A DNA stretch of 64,000 nt from Flavobacterium faecale (GCF_003076455.1 NZ_CP020918.1:3198001-3262000); one strand, 5' to 3'; shown: positions 51,853-61,468, counted from the stretch's first letter. Numbers and translations: made by a program. Notes: generated by a model not told the origin, from the sequence alone.

Positions 51853-54021
51853 ATGATATCGATCACCGAAAAAACATTACAAGATTTACAATTTCCAACA
51901 GTTCTAGAAACCATCTCGGATATTTGTAATACAGATATAGGAAAACAAAAAGCGCTAGAGATAACCCCTTTTAGAGACAAAGAAACATTGATGGATGCTT
52001 TGATGCAGACCTCAGAGTACGTTTCCTCTTTTGACAATAACAACGCCATACCCAATCATGGTTTTGATGCCATTACGCACGAAATCAAATTTTTGTCCAT
52101 TGAAGATAGTTTCCTAGAAGTAGGTGGTTTTAGAAAAATAGCCAACCTCTCCTCTACCGTTAATTTTTTATTGAATTTTCTTCGAAAATTTGATGATTAT
52201 TATCCGCATATCAACAAACGCGCTTCTGAGGTGGAGTTAACCAAAGACATTATCAGTCAAATAGACGCCGTAGTAGATAAATATGGCGAAATAAAAGACA
52301 ATGCCTCACCCGTTTTAGTGGATATTCGTCGCAATATGAACTCGGTTCGCGGTAAGGTCAATCAAAGTTTTGGTATTGCTTTGACTCAATACAATGGTTT
52401 GGGGTATCTTGATGATATTAAAGAAAGTTTTGTGCAAAACCGTCGTGTATTGGCTGTTTTAGCAATGTACAGACGTAAAGTGCGCGGTACCATATTAGGA
52501 AGTTCGAAAACCGGAAGTATTGCGTATGTAGAGCCTGAAACTACCTTGCGTTACTCACGTGAATTGAGCAATTTGGAATACGAAGAAGGAGAAGAAATTA
52601 CCCGAATCTTGAAGAAATTGTCTAATGGTGTACGTCCTTTTATTCCGTTATTGAAACAGTATCAAGAGTTTTTGAGTGATATTGATGTAATCGCTGCCAA
52701 GGCAAAATATGCGAATAGAATCAGAGGAATACTGCCGACTATCAGCGAAAACAGAAGACTTTATTTTAGAGATGCCTACCATCCTATTTTGTATTTGAAC
52801 AACAAACAAAAAAAGGAAATTACGCATCCACAAACCATTGAACTGCTGCAAGAAAACCGAATCATCGTGATCTCGGGACCTAATGCAGGAGGGAAAACTA
52901 TATCATTAAAAACGGTTGGACTGCTACAATTAATGTTGCAATCAGGAATGCTTATTCCGGTACACGAAAGGTCTGAAACGTTTCTTTTCGATCGAATACT
53001 TACCGATATTGGTGATAATCAATCTATTGAAAATCATCTAAGTACTTATAGCTACCGCTTGAAGAACATGAACTACTTTTTGAAGAAGTGTAATAATAAA
53101 ACCATGTTCTTAATTGATGAATTTGGTACGGGTTCTGATCCTGAATTAGGAGGTGCTTTGGCAGAGATTTTCTTAGAAGAATTTTACCATCGTGAAGCCT
53201 TTGGAATTATTACTACCCACTACTCCAACTTGAAAATTTTGGCTAACGAATTGCCTTTCGCCACAAATGCCAACATGCTTTTTGACGAAAAAACCTTGGA
53301 ACCAATGTATAAATTGGTACTCGGTCAAGCCGGAAGTTCCTTTACTTTTGAAGTAGCGTTAAAAAACGGAATTCCGTTTAGTCTTATCAATCGTGCCAAA
53401 AAGAAAATTGAGGTTGGAAAAGTACGTTTTGACAAAACCATTGCCACCTTGCAAAAGGAGCGTTCAAAAATGGAAAAAACTTCACAAACCTTAAAAGAAG
53501 AAGAAACTAGGGCGCGCGAAGAAGGTAAAAAGATGGAAACCATTAATGTCAAAATCAAGCAAAAACTAGAAAGCTATCAAGAATTATATGATAGCAATCA
53601 AAAAACGATTTACATTGGTCAAAAAATTGAAGACATTGCCGAAAAGTATTTCAATAACAAGAATAAAAAAGATCTTCTAGGTGAATTTTTGAAAATTATC
53701 GAAATAGAAAATTCGAAACGTAAAAAAGCAACCCCAAAGGAAGCCAAAGCCATTGTTGCCAAGAAAAAAGAAGTAATTAAAGAGGTGGAAGTCAAAGTCG
53801 AAGAAATTCGACAAGAGAAAAAAGAGAAAAAACTGAAACCAATTGTTATCAAACCAACTTACACCCTAAAATTGGGAGATCGTGTACGTATGATCGACGG
53901 TAAAGCAGTAGGTACACTTGATGTAATCGAGAAAAATAAAGCAACGGTGAATTACGGTATTTTTACGTCCAAGGTAAATTTGGATGAACTTGAACTCGTT
54001 GAAGCAGTTAAGAAAAAGTAA
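51853..54021 (+). CDS. mutS2: MutS2 homologue without Smr domain
   Basis: A 722-residue MutS2-type ATPase. N-terminal core (TLQDLQFPTVLETISDICNT), clamp helices, then the ATPase with Walker A VISGPNAGGKTISLKTVGLL, Walker B MFLIDEFGTGSDPELGGALA and THYSNLK. A long charged coiled coil follows (about residues 520-660, KTSQTLKEEETRAREEGKKM and so on). The C-terminus has a KOW/SH3-like piece (YTLKLGDRVRMIDGKAVGTL), but no Smr endonuclease domain (no LDLRG motif). Canonical MutS2 ends with Smr and is about 780 residues. Cleavage activity would therefore need another protein. Roles suggested for the family include ribosome collision splitting or suppressing recombination. Confidence 0.92.
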   Translation: MISITEKTLQDLQFPTVLETISDICNTDIGKQKALEITPFRDKETLMDALMQTSEYVSSFDNNNAIPNHGFDAITHEIKFLSIEDSFLEVGGFRKIANLSSTVNFLLNFLRKFDDYYPHINKRASEVELTKDIISQIDAVVDKYGEIKDNASPVLVDIRRNMNSVRGKVNQSFGIALTQYNGLGYLDDIKESFVQNRRVLAVLAMYRRKVRGTILGSSKTGSIAYVEPETTLRYSRELSNLEYEEGEEITRILKKLSNGVRPFIPLLKQYQEFLSDIDVIAAKAKYANRIRGILPTISENRRLYFRDAYHPILYLNNKQKKEITHPQTIELLQENRIIVISGPNAGGKTISLKTVGLLQLMLQSGMLIPVHERSETFLFDRILTDIGDNQSIENHLSTYSYRLKNMNYFLKKCNNKTMFLIDEFGTGSDPELGGALAEIFLEEFYHREAFGIITTHYSNLKILANELPFATNANMLFDEKTLEPMYKLVLGQAGSSFTFEVALKNGIPFSLINRAKKKIEVGKVRFDKTIATLQKERSKMEKTSQTLKEEETRAREEGKKMETINVKIKQKLESYQELYDSNQKTIYIGQKIEDIAEKYFNNKNKKDLLGEFLKIIEIENSKRKKATPKEAKAIVAKKKEVIKEVEVKVEEIRQEKKEKKLKPIVIKPTYTLKLGDRVRMIDGKAVGTLDVIEKNKATVNYGIFTSKVNLDELELVEAVKKK

Positions 54022-54142
54022 ATAATTTAAGAGTATATAGTTTGATGTTCTTGGATTATAAACCCATAAAGTATTGGTTTTAAATCGTTTGACATAGTCG
54101 TTTGCTTTAGCTTTAATGAATTTAACCTTTCATCTCACTTAA

Positions 54143-54559
54143 ATGATAAATCTTTCTGAGCATAAAAAAATAATTCTATTTGACGGGCTGTGTAACTTGT
54201 GTAACACGGCCGTCAATTTTGTTATTGCTCGTGATAAGGCAGATCTTTTTCGGTTTGTGGCTCTACAATCTGAGTTGGGGAAAGAAATCATTAAATATAT
54301 AGGTATAGACACTACCAAAATGGATAGTATTATTCTATACGAACCTCAAAAAGCCTATTATTACAAATCACAAGCTGCCTTAAAAATTGCGGTACATTTG
54401 GGCGGATTGTTTCCGCTGACTGCTATATTTCAATTAATCCCAACTTTTTTAAGTGACTGGATTTATGATTATGTAGCAAAAAACAGGTACCGTTGGTTTG
54501 GTAAAAAAGATAGCTGTATGATTCCGACTCCAGCACTTTCAAAAAAGTTTTTATCGTAA
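54143..54559 (+). CDS. DCC-family (DUF393) thiol-disulfide oxidoreductase-like protein
   Basis: A 138-residue protein with the DCC signature: IILFDGLCNLCNTAVNFVIA (DGxCxxC) and RFVALQSELGKEIIKYIGID, later AYYYKSQAALKIAVHLGGL and YDYVAKNRYRWFGK. The CxxC sits as in a thioredoxin-like fold; redox activity is inferred from the family and has not been shown here. Cytosolic or membrane-associated. Single gene, 121 bases after mutS2. Confidence 0.9.
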   Translation: MINLSEHKKIILFDGLCNLCNTAVNFVIARDKADLFRFVALQSELGKEIIKYIGIDTTKMDSIILYEPQKAYYYKSQAALKIAVHLGGLFPLTAIFQLIPTFLSDWIYDYVAKNRYRWFGKKDSCMIPTPALSKKFLS

Positions 54560-54790
54560 CTTCATTTTAATCTAACCTAAGGAGATGATTTTGATGTATC
54601 AAAGAACTTTAGTGTTAAAAAATTGAATCTCTTCAAAGTTTTTGTTTGTTTTTATGTAAAAACGCCTTATATTCGTTAGTCGGTGGCTGCCGCAAGTAAG
54701 CTCGTTTGATTAGGAACTATTCCCCTATTCATTCTTGTTTTTCCGTTATTCTAGGCGCGCCACTTTTTATAATTTTAAAATAAAAAATAC

Positions 54791-55519
54791 ATGAGACTCG
54801 AAGATTTTGATAATGATGAAGATAAAGTAATCCAAGATAGTTTAAAACAAAAAACATGGAATGAGATTCGTACCAATGATAGTTGGGCGATTTTTAAGAT
54901 CATGGCCGAATTTGTAAACGGTTACGAAACTATGGGCCGCATTGGTCCATCAGTGACAATATTTGGTTCTGCTCGTACAAAACCAGATGAACCTTACTAC
55001 AGACTAGCCGAAGATATTGCATATAAAATTGGTAAAGCCGGTTACGGTGTAATCACTGGCGGAGGTCCTGGTATTATGGAGGCAGGAAACAAAGGTGCAC
55101 ACTTGTCTGGCTCTCCTTCTGTTGGACTGAATATTGTTTTACCATTCGAACAACACTTTAATCCTTACATTGATGCTGACAAAAATTTAAATTTTGATTA
55201 CTTCTTTGTTCGAAAAGTAATGTTTGTAAAATACTCACAAGGTTTTGTAGTAATGCCTGGTGGTTTTGGAACTATGGATGAATTGTTTGAGGCTTTGACT
55301 TTAATACAAACCAAGAAAATTGCAAAATTCCCAATCATTTTAGTAGGTACCACTTTTTGGTCAGGACTTGTAGAATGGATTAAAACGGTTTTGATCGAAA
55401 GAGATAAAACAGTAAGCCCGCAAGATTTGAATATCATCACAATCGTAGATACGGCTGAGGAAGTTGTTCACGTTTTAGATACTTTTTACAAGAAATACAA
55501 TCTTAAACCTAATTTTTAA
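54791..55519 (+). CDS. LOG-family protein (TIGR00730-type nucleoside 5'-monophosphate phosphoribohydrolase)
   Basis: A 242-residue Rossmann-like protein. GSARTKPDEPYYRLAEDIAY begins the core, GVITGGGPGIMEAGNKGAHL is the nucleotide-binding motif and FVVMPGGFGTMDELFEALTL is the PGGxGTxxE catalytic motif of LOG proteins, with Arg upstream in RKVMF. These enzymes release free cytokinins or hydrolyse purine nucleotides to base and ribose-phosphate. Its bacterial substrate is inferred. It is followed by a strong terminator. Confidence 0.92.
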   Translation: MRLEDFDNDEDKVIQDSLKQKTWNEIRTNDSWAIFKIMAEFVNGYETMGRIGPSVTIFGSARTKPDEPYYRLAEDIAYKIGKAGYGVITGGGPGIMEAGNKGAHLSGSPSVGLNIVLPFEQHFNPYIDADKNLNFDYFFVRKVMFVKYSQGFVVMPGGFGTMDELFEALTLIQTKKIAKFPIILVGTTFWSGLVEWIKTVLIERDKTVSPQDLNIITIVDTAEEVVHVLDTFYKKYNLKPNF

Positions 55520-55522
55520 TAT

Positions 55523-55550
55523 AAAAGCTGCTTCTTCAAGCAGCTTTTTT
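55523..55550 (+). terminator. Terminator after the LOG-family gene
   Basis: AAAAGCTGCTT and AAGCAGCTTTT form an 11-bp perfect stem with a 4-base loop, followed by TT; starts 4 bases after the stop. Confidence 0.85.
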
Positions 55551-55668
55551 GTTTTTAAAAACCTTCTTCCTATTTTTATACGTATATTAAATTATCAAAA
55601 ACCTTTTGCGCTCGCTTCTGTCAAAAAGTTTTAAACAGTATATTAGTAGCCATCAAACGCCCTCAACT

Positions 55669-58500
55669 TTGAAAGTATATTCTAAAGTAGCTTTATTTAC
55701 CTTGCTTTACCTCTATTCGGCCAAGCAGTATGGACAACATCATTCCAAAATGACGGTTGAAGTGAACAGTTATGCGCATGTCTTAAATGTGGATCAGGAG
55801 ATTACGTATTTCAATCAATCCCCCGATTCTATTAGCACCCTAGTTTTAAACGACTGGAACAACGCTTATTCAAGTATTAAAACTCCGTTGGCAAGACGAT
55901 TTTCAGATGAATTTTATCGCGGCTTTCATTTAGCCAAAGAAGAAGAACGAGGCAGTACTCAAAATATTAGTATCATTGATCAAAATGAACTTCCATTGGC
56001 TTGGGAGCGCAACACGATCGTTCCTGATGTGATTCATGTTCGATTACGAAAAAAAGTAGGTCCCAATCAAAAAATTGTATTACGACTACATTATTTAGTC
56101 AAAGTGCCAAGCGATATGTTTACAAAATATGGCTACGACAGTAATGATAATATGGTCTTAAAAAATTGGTTCCTTACGCCTGCACGCTACGAGAACCATG
56201 ATTTTATTAAGTACAATAACGAAAACTTGGATGACATCGTCAATGCAGTTTCAGATTTTGACCTTTCGATAAAAGTACCTAAGAAATATACCGTTACAAC
56301 AGACCTCGATTTAGTTGCAAGCGATGAAAATTATGGTTTTAATAATTACAATTTAACTGGGACAAATAGAATCGATTTCAGTTTAATTTTAGAAAGAAAG
56401 CCCTCCTTCACGACTTTTAAAACGAAGGAATTGGATGTTGAAACCAATATTACGGACAGCAAATTAACCAAAGAACAAAAGGCCTTAATCATCGAATGTA
56501 TTGCACATTATGCCAATACTATGATTGGCAAATATCCATTTGATAAAATTGTAATCACTCAAACCGATTATGAACGCAGTCCGTTTTATGGATTAAACCA
56601 ATTACCCTCTTTTATAAGTCCGTTCTCGGACACATTTGCGTACGAAATTAAGTTTATGAAAGCTTTTTTGAACGTCTATCTCAAAAACAGCTTGGCAGTT
56701 GATGAACGAAAAGAGGCTTGGGTACATGATGCAATCCAGATTTACACGATGATGAAATACATAGAGAGTAATCATTCTGATACCAAAATGCTAGGAAGCG
56801 CAGCCAATTACAAGTTATTAAAAAGCTATAATTTGACCAATATTGATTTTAACGAACAATATAGTTATTTCTATATGCTAATGGCTAGAAAAAACTTAGA
56901 TCAACCGCTAAATACGTCAAAGGATCGTTTGGTGAAATTTAATGAACAAATTGCAAGCAAATACAGAGCAGGCTTGAGCTTACGCTATTTGGATAATTAC
57001 CTAGAGAGTACTGTAGTAGAGAAAAGTATTCGAGAGTTTTATTCGAATAATAGCGGTAAAGCAATCGCTAGAGAGAATTTTGAAGCAGTATTAAAATCGA
57101 ATAGTCCTAAGGATATTAATTGGTTTTTCAGTACGATTATCAATTCTAGAAAAGCTATTGACTATAAATTTTCGAAAGTAATAAAGACGAAAGATAGTGT
57201 ATCATTTTCGATAAAAAACAAGACAGGTTTTATTGTGCCTGTTCCTGTTTACGGCTTAAAAAATGGTGATATTGTGTTCAAAAAATGGATAGATCCACAA
57301 GCTCATGATAGCGTTTACCAGTTTGAAAGACAAGATATTGACAAAATCGTATTAAATTATAAAAACGAATTACCCGAATACAATTTAAGAAACAATTGGA
57401 AATCATTAAAAGGTTTTTTCCCTAACAATCGTCCTGTGAAATTTGTTTTCATGAAGGATTTAGAAGATCCATATTATAACCAAGTCCTTTATGTACCTAC
57501 TGTAGAGTACAATTTGTATGACGGTTTGATTTTTGGAATGCGTTTGCATAACAAAACGATTTTAGAGAAACCATTTACTTTTGATGTCACTCCCTCCTTT
57601 TCGACCAAATCACAAACGATGTCGGGATCTGGATTTGTGGCTGTAAATCAAAATTTTAGAGAAAGTGCTTTGTACAACGCACGTTATGTGTTTTCGGGAT
57701 CCTACTTTCATTATGCGCCTGATGCTACGTACTTAAAACTGAATCCGTCGCTACAATTGCGAATCCGAAACCAAAATGACTTTCGAGACAATAGAAAAGA
57801 GTTGCTTTATTTTAGACAAGTAATTGTAAACAGAGAAGCAAGCGCAATAGTTCCCACTAATTTTGTCGAAAATTATTCGATTTTTAATGCCAAATATTTC
57901 AATACAAAAACGGAAGTCACCAAGCATTTCAGTTTTATGACGGAGTTACAAGCATCAAATAAATTTAGTAAAGCGATTGTTGAAATGTCGTATCGTAAAT
58001 TGTTTGAAGACAACCGTCAAGTTAATTTTAGATTGTATGCGGGTGCATTTTTGCATAATAAAACGAATTCTGATTATTTCAGTTTTTCAGTTGATCGCCC
58101 AACCGACTATATGTTTGATTATAACTACTACGGTCGATCAGAAGACAAAGGATTTTTTAGTCAACAATTGATTATTGCCGAAGGTGGTTTTAAATCTAGA
58201 TTAGGGACGAATTTTGCCAACGAATGGATCACGGCGATAAATGGAGGCTACTCAATTTGGAATTGGGTCGAAGTATATGGCGATGTTGGTTATTTGAAGA
58301 ATAAAAATGCCCCAGATCAGTTCTTATTTGATAGCGGAATCCGTTTAAATTTGGTTACAGATTATTTTGAGGTCTATCTTCCGGTCTATTCTTCAAATGG
58401 TTGGGAATTTAGAGACAATAACTACAATGAAAGAATTCGTTTCATCATCACCTTTACACCAAAGATCTTTTTAAACCTTTTTAACAGAAAGTGGTTTTAA
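55669..58500 (+). CDS. Catalytically dead M1-peptidase-like protein fused to an outer-membrane barrel
   Basis: A 943-residue secreted protein (964 if begun at the TTG at 55606). The TTG at 55669 is preferred since it gives a clean signal, MKVYSKVALFTLLYLYSAKQ. The first about 570 residues have the M1-peptidase order: beta domain with EVNSYAHVLNVDQEITYFNQ, then FYGLNQLPSF where GAMEN is expected, and AWVHDAIQIYTMM where WLQEGFATYY is expected. Aligned with the real M1 enzyme at 41893, the HExxH positions read KAFLN and the third zinc Glu is Asp. So zinc binding is lost. The last about 350 residues are barrel strands (YNLYDGLIFGMRLHNKTILE) ending FLNLFNRKWF. Function unknown. Confidence 0.8.
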   Translation: MKVYSKVALFTLLYLYSAKQYGQHHSKMTVEVNSYAHVLNVDQEITYFNQSPDSISTLVLNDWNNAYSSIKTPLARRFSDEFYRGFHLAKEEERGSTQNISIIDQNELPLAWERNTIVPDVIHVRLRKKVGPNQKIVLRLHYLVKVPSDMFTKYGYDSNDNMVLKNWFLTPARYENHDFIKYNNENLDDIVNAVSDFDLSIKVPKKYTVTTDLDLVASDENYGFNNYNLTGTNRIDFSLILERKPSFTTFKTKELDVETNITDSKLTKEQKALIIECIAHYANTMIGKYPFDKIVITQTDYERSPFYGLNQLPSFISPFSDTFAYEIKFMKAFLNVYLKNSLAVDERKEAWVHDAIQIYTMMKYIESNHSDTKMLGSAANYKLLKSYNLTNIDFNEQYSYFYMLMARKNLDQPLNTSKDRLVKFNEQIASKYRAGLSLRYLDNYLESTVVEKSIREFYSNNSGKAIARENFEAVLKSNSPKDINWFFSTIINSRKAIDYKFSKVIKTKDSVSFSIKNKTGFIVPVPVYGLKNGDIVFKKWIDPQAHDSVYQFERQDIDKIVLNYKNELPEYNLRNNWKSLKGFFPNNRPVKFVFMKDLEDPYYNQVLYVPTVEYNLYDGLIFGMRLHNKTILEKPFTFDVTPSFSTKSQTMSGSGFVAVNQNFRESALYNARYVFSGSYFHYAPDATYLKLNPSLQLRIRNQNDFRDNRKELLYFRQVIVNREASAIVPTNFVENYSIFNAKYFNTKTEVTKHFSFMTELQASNKFSKAIVEMSYRKLFEDNRQVNFRLYAGAFLHNKTNSDYFSFSVDRPTDYMFDYNYYGRSEDKGFFSQQLIIAEGGFKSRLGTNFANEWITAINGGYSIWNWVEVYGDVGYLKNKNAPDQFLFDSGIRLNLVTDYFEVYLPVYSSNGWEFRDNNYNERIRFIITFTPKIFLNLFNRKWF

Positions 58501-58655
58501 TATTATCAATTATTTGTTGATTTTTTTACATTTTTCGTTTTTTAATTTTGTTTAAAAATGAATAAATTGGTAAATGACTATTTAAAATATGTATTTCGCA
58601 ATGAATTAATTGTTATATTTTTTTTAATGTGTTATGAATTCCCCTAGTTTTTCAG

Positions 58656-58663
58656 TATTTTTG
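58656..58663 (+). promoter_or_regulatory. -7 promoter box for the 2-oxoacid dehydrogenase gene
   Basis: TATTTTTG matches TAnnTTTG; 25 bases before the ATG at 58688. Confidence 0.55.
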
Positions 58664-58687
58664 CAAAACTAAGTTATACCTTCATAA

Positions 58688-61102
58688 ATGATGATACAAG
58701 AAAAAACCAATACTGCATTAACGTTTGAAGATTTCAAGACCGAAGTACTACAAGATTACATTGTTGCTATTACTAGTAGGGAATGTAGTTTGTTAGGACG
58801 TAAAGAAGTGTTAACCGGTAAGGCGAAGTTTGGCATTTTTGGTGACGGAAAAGAGCTGCCACAAATTGCTATGGCTAAGTTTTTTAAAAATGGTGATTTT
58901 CGATCTGGATATTATCGTGACCAAACCTTTATGATGGCGATTGGTGAATTAACCGTACAGCAGTTATTTGCAGGTTTATATGGTAATACCGATATTAACG
59001 AAGAGCCTATGTCTGCGGGTAGACAAATGGGCGGCCACTTTGTAACGCACAGTTTGAATGAGGACGGATCTTGGAAAAACTTGGCTCAACAAAAAAATTC
59101 AAGTGCAGACATCTCTCCTACTGCTGCTCAAATGCCAAGACTATTGGGTCTAGCACAAGCATCTAAAATTTACCGAGCATTTGATTCGATTCCTAATCAA
59201 GAAAATTTCTCGAATAAAGGAAACGAAATTGCTTGGGGAACTATTGGTAATGCAAGTACAAGCGAAGGTGTGTTTTTTGAAACAATAAATGCAGCTGGAG
59301 TATTGCAAGTACCTATGGTGATAAGTGTTTGGGATGACGAATACGGAATCTCTGTACACGCAAGACATCAAACTACAAAAGAAGATATATCAGCCATTTT
59401 GAAAGGTTTTCAAAAAGAAGAAAACACCAATGGTTTGGAATTAATAAAAGTAAAAGGTTGGGATTATACTGAACTGATTGCTGCCTATCAAAAAGCCGAC
59501 AACATAGCACGTGCACAACATGTACCTGTAATGATACATGTAGAGCAACTCACACAGCCACAAGGACACTCTAGCTCAGGCTCACATGAGCGCTACAAAA
59601 GCAAAGAGCGTTTGGATTGGGAGAAAGAATACGACTGTGTACGCCAAATGCGTTTATGGATGATCGCAATTAATATTGCCTCACCTGAAGAATTGGATGA
59701 AATTGATGCTAAGGCAAAAAAAGAAGTTCTTGAAGCTAAAAAAGCAGCCTGGACTACTTTTATCACTCCTATTATTGAAGAGCAAAAGGAAATTGTAGCC
59801 TTGTTAGAAAAAGTCGCTCCAGCAGCTCACAATCCTACAATTATTTTGGACCATGCAAAGAAATTAAAAGGAACTAAAGAGCCTTTGAAAAAAGAAATAT
59901 TGGTTGCTGCTCGTAAATCATTAAGAGTTTTACCAGCATGTGACGAAAAAATAGAGTTATTAGAATGGGTTAAAGCATTCACAACAAAATACCAAGCTGC
60001 TTTTAGTAGTAAACTGCATTCCGAATCAGAGTGGAATGTTTTGTCTGCTGTAGAGGTTGCTCCTACTTATTCTGATGAAGAAGAAAATCAAGATTCGGAC
60101 GGAAGAATGATTATTCGTGATAATTTTGATGCTATCTTTTCGAAATATCCAGAAGCACTAATTTTTGGTGAAGATTCGGGAAATATTGGTGACGTAAACC
60201 AAGGACTTGAAGGTTTGCAGGAAAAATTTGGAGAATTACGTGTGGCCGATGCAGGTATACGTGAGGCAACAATTATTGGGCAAGGAATCGGAATGGCATT
60301 ACGTGGTTTGAAGCCTATTGCCGAAATTCAGTATTTGGATTATTTGCTTTATGCCATTCAAATTTTGAGTGATGACTTAGCAACTTTACAATACAGAACC
60401 TTTGGTAGACAAAAAGCACCTTTAATTATAAGAACACGTGGACATCGCCTTGAAGGTGTTTGGCACTCGGGTTCACCAATGGGAATGATAATCAATGCCG
60501 TGCGTGGAATTAATGTTTTGGTTCCTCGAAATATGACAAAGGCTGCTGGTTTTTACAATTCGTTAATGGAATGTGATGAACCTGCAATTGTAATCGAATG
60601 TTTGAACGGCTACCGATTAAAAGAAAAAACACCTACTAATTATGGCGAATTTAAAACAGCAATTGGTGTAGTTGAAACGATAAGAGGAGGATCTGATATT
60701 ACCTTGGTTTCCTATGGTTCCACCTTACGATTGGTTATGGAAGCCGCTGCTGAATTATCTGAAATTGGAATTGATTGTGAAGTTATTGATTTGCAAACCC
60801 TAATCCCTTTCGATATAAAACATGATTTGGTTAAAAGTATCATGAAAACCAACCGTCTTTTGATTATTGATGAAGATGTACCGGGTGGTGCATCTGCTTA
60901 TATTCTACAACAAATTATCGAAGAACAAGGTGCGTATGCCTATTTGGATAGCAAACCACAAACATTGGCCTCGAAAGCACACCGCCCTGCTTATGGAACG
61001 GATGGCGATTATTTTTCGAAACCTTCCATCGAAGATATTTATGAAAAAATTTATGCTATGATGCACGAATCGAATCCAAATAAATTTCCAAGTATTTATT
61101 AA
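58688..61102 (+). CDS. Fused E1 alpha/beta subunit of a 2-oxoacid dehydrogenase complex
   Basis: An 804-residue thiamine-diphosphate enzyme, fused alpha then beta. The alpha part shows FGDGKELPQIAMAKFFKNGD, GRQMGGHF and GTIGNASTSEGVFFETINAA (in part), followed by WDDEYGISVHARHQTTKEDI, the ThDP/Mg motif region. The beta part (from about residue 475) has ALIFGEDSGNIGDVNQGLEG, then ADAGIREATIIGQGIGMALR and the C-terminal domain (VVSYGSTLRLVMEAA-like LVSYGSTLRLVMEAAAELSE). It oxidatively decarboxylates branched-chain 2-oxoacids or pyruvate-like acids; the exact substrate is not fixed by sequence. E2 and E3 genes are not adjacent. Strong terminator follows. Confidence 0.93.
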   Translation: MMIQEKTNTALTFEDFKTEVLQDYIVAITSRECSLLGRKEVLTGKAKFGIFGDGKELPQIAMAKFFKNGDFRSGYYRDQTFMMAIGELTVQQLFAGLYGNTDINEEPMSAGRQMGGHFVTHSLNEDGSWKNLAQQKNSSADISPTAAQMPRLLGLAQASKIYRAFDSIPNQENFSNKGNEIAWGTIGNASTSEGVFFETINAAGVLQVPMVISVWDDEYGISVHARHQTTKEDISAILKGFQKEENTNGLELIKVKGWDYTELIAAYQKADNIARAQHVPVMIHVEQLTQPQGHSSSGSHERYKSKERLDWEKEYDCVRQMRLWMIAINIASPEELDEIDAKAKKEVLEAKKAAWTTFITPIIEEQKEIVALLEKVAPAAHNPTIILDHAKKLKGTKEPLKKEILVAARKSLRVLPACDEKIELLEWVKAFTTKYQAAFSSKLHSESEWNVLSAVEVAPTYSDEEENQDSDGRMIIRDNFDAIFSKYPEALIFGEDSGNIGDVNQGLEGLQEKFGELRVADAGIREATIIGQGIGMALRGLKPIAEIQYLDYLLYAIQILSDDLATLQYRTFGRQKAPLIIRTRGHRLEGVWHSGSPMGMIINAVRGINVLVPRNMTKAAGFYNSLMECDEPAIVIECLNGYRLKEKTPTNYGEFKTAIGVVETIRGGSDITLVSYGSTLRLVMEAAAELSEIGIDCEVIDLQTLIPFDIKHDLVKSIMKTNRLLIIDEDVPGGASAYILQQIIEEQGAYAYLDSKPQTLASKAHRPAYGTDGDYFSKPSIEDIYEKIYAMMHESNPNKFPSIY

Positions 61103-61108
61103 AATATA

Positions 61109-61135
61109 AAGTCTGCTTCATAGCAGACTTTTTTT
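61109..61135 (+). terminator. Terminator of the 2-oxoacid dehydrogenase gene
   Basis: AAGTCTGCT and AGCAGACTT form a perfect 9-bp stem with loop TCAT, followed by five T. Confidence 0.9.
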
Positions 61136-61155
61136 ATGCTTCAAACCTTTACAAT

Positions 61156-61335
61156 TCATTTTGCTGTCAAAGAGCTAACTTTTTCAATTCTATTTATAAA
61201 TTTAGGAATGTTCGCTTTAGGTCGTGTAAAAATATAGAAAGTAGATTTTCCTGATTTTAGTAGATGGCCTGCTCTTCTTTGTAAAGAAATCTGCAAACAT
61301 TGATTATCTTTTCTATATACAGAACTCGTATTCAC
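61156..61335 (-). pseudogene. Possible remnant of a basic DNA-binding or integrase-like protein
   Basis: A 59-codon minus-strand frame, GTG at 61335 to TGA at 61156, has amino-acid composition like real protein: VYRKDNQCLQISLQRRAGHL, LKSGKSTFYIFTRPKANIPK, FINRIEKVSS. It is highly basic with a hydrophobic strand FYIF. I do not recognise a family. An in-frame stop lies just upstream, so this may be the tail of a longer decayed gene; a small functional protein is also possible. Confidence 0.3.
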
Positions 61336-61410
61336 TAGTCATATTAACAATCGTTTTATTGTCAATTGGATCCAAGCTAAATGTAGTGAACGGTTAGATA
61401 TCGAACAAAA

Positions 61411-61447
61411 AAAAGCAGCGAGTAGAAAATTTCTATTCGCTGCTTTT
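61411..61447 (-). terminator. Terminator of the ccsBA gene
   Basis: AAAAGCAGCG and CGCTGCTTTT flank a stem continuing through AGTAGAAA/TTTCTATT; on the minus strand it is followed by TTTTT. About 22 bases after the stop at 61469. Confidence 0.9.
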
Positions 61448-61468
61448 ATATTTTATTCGGATAACTAT

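Noticed and set aside
54640..54780. G+C-richer patch with GGCGCGCC before the LOG-family gene
   Set aside because: No inverted repeat, coding frame or RNA-like fold of convincing strength; likely only chance composition.
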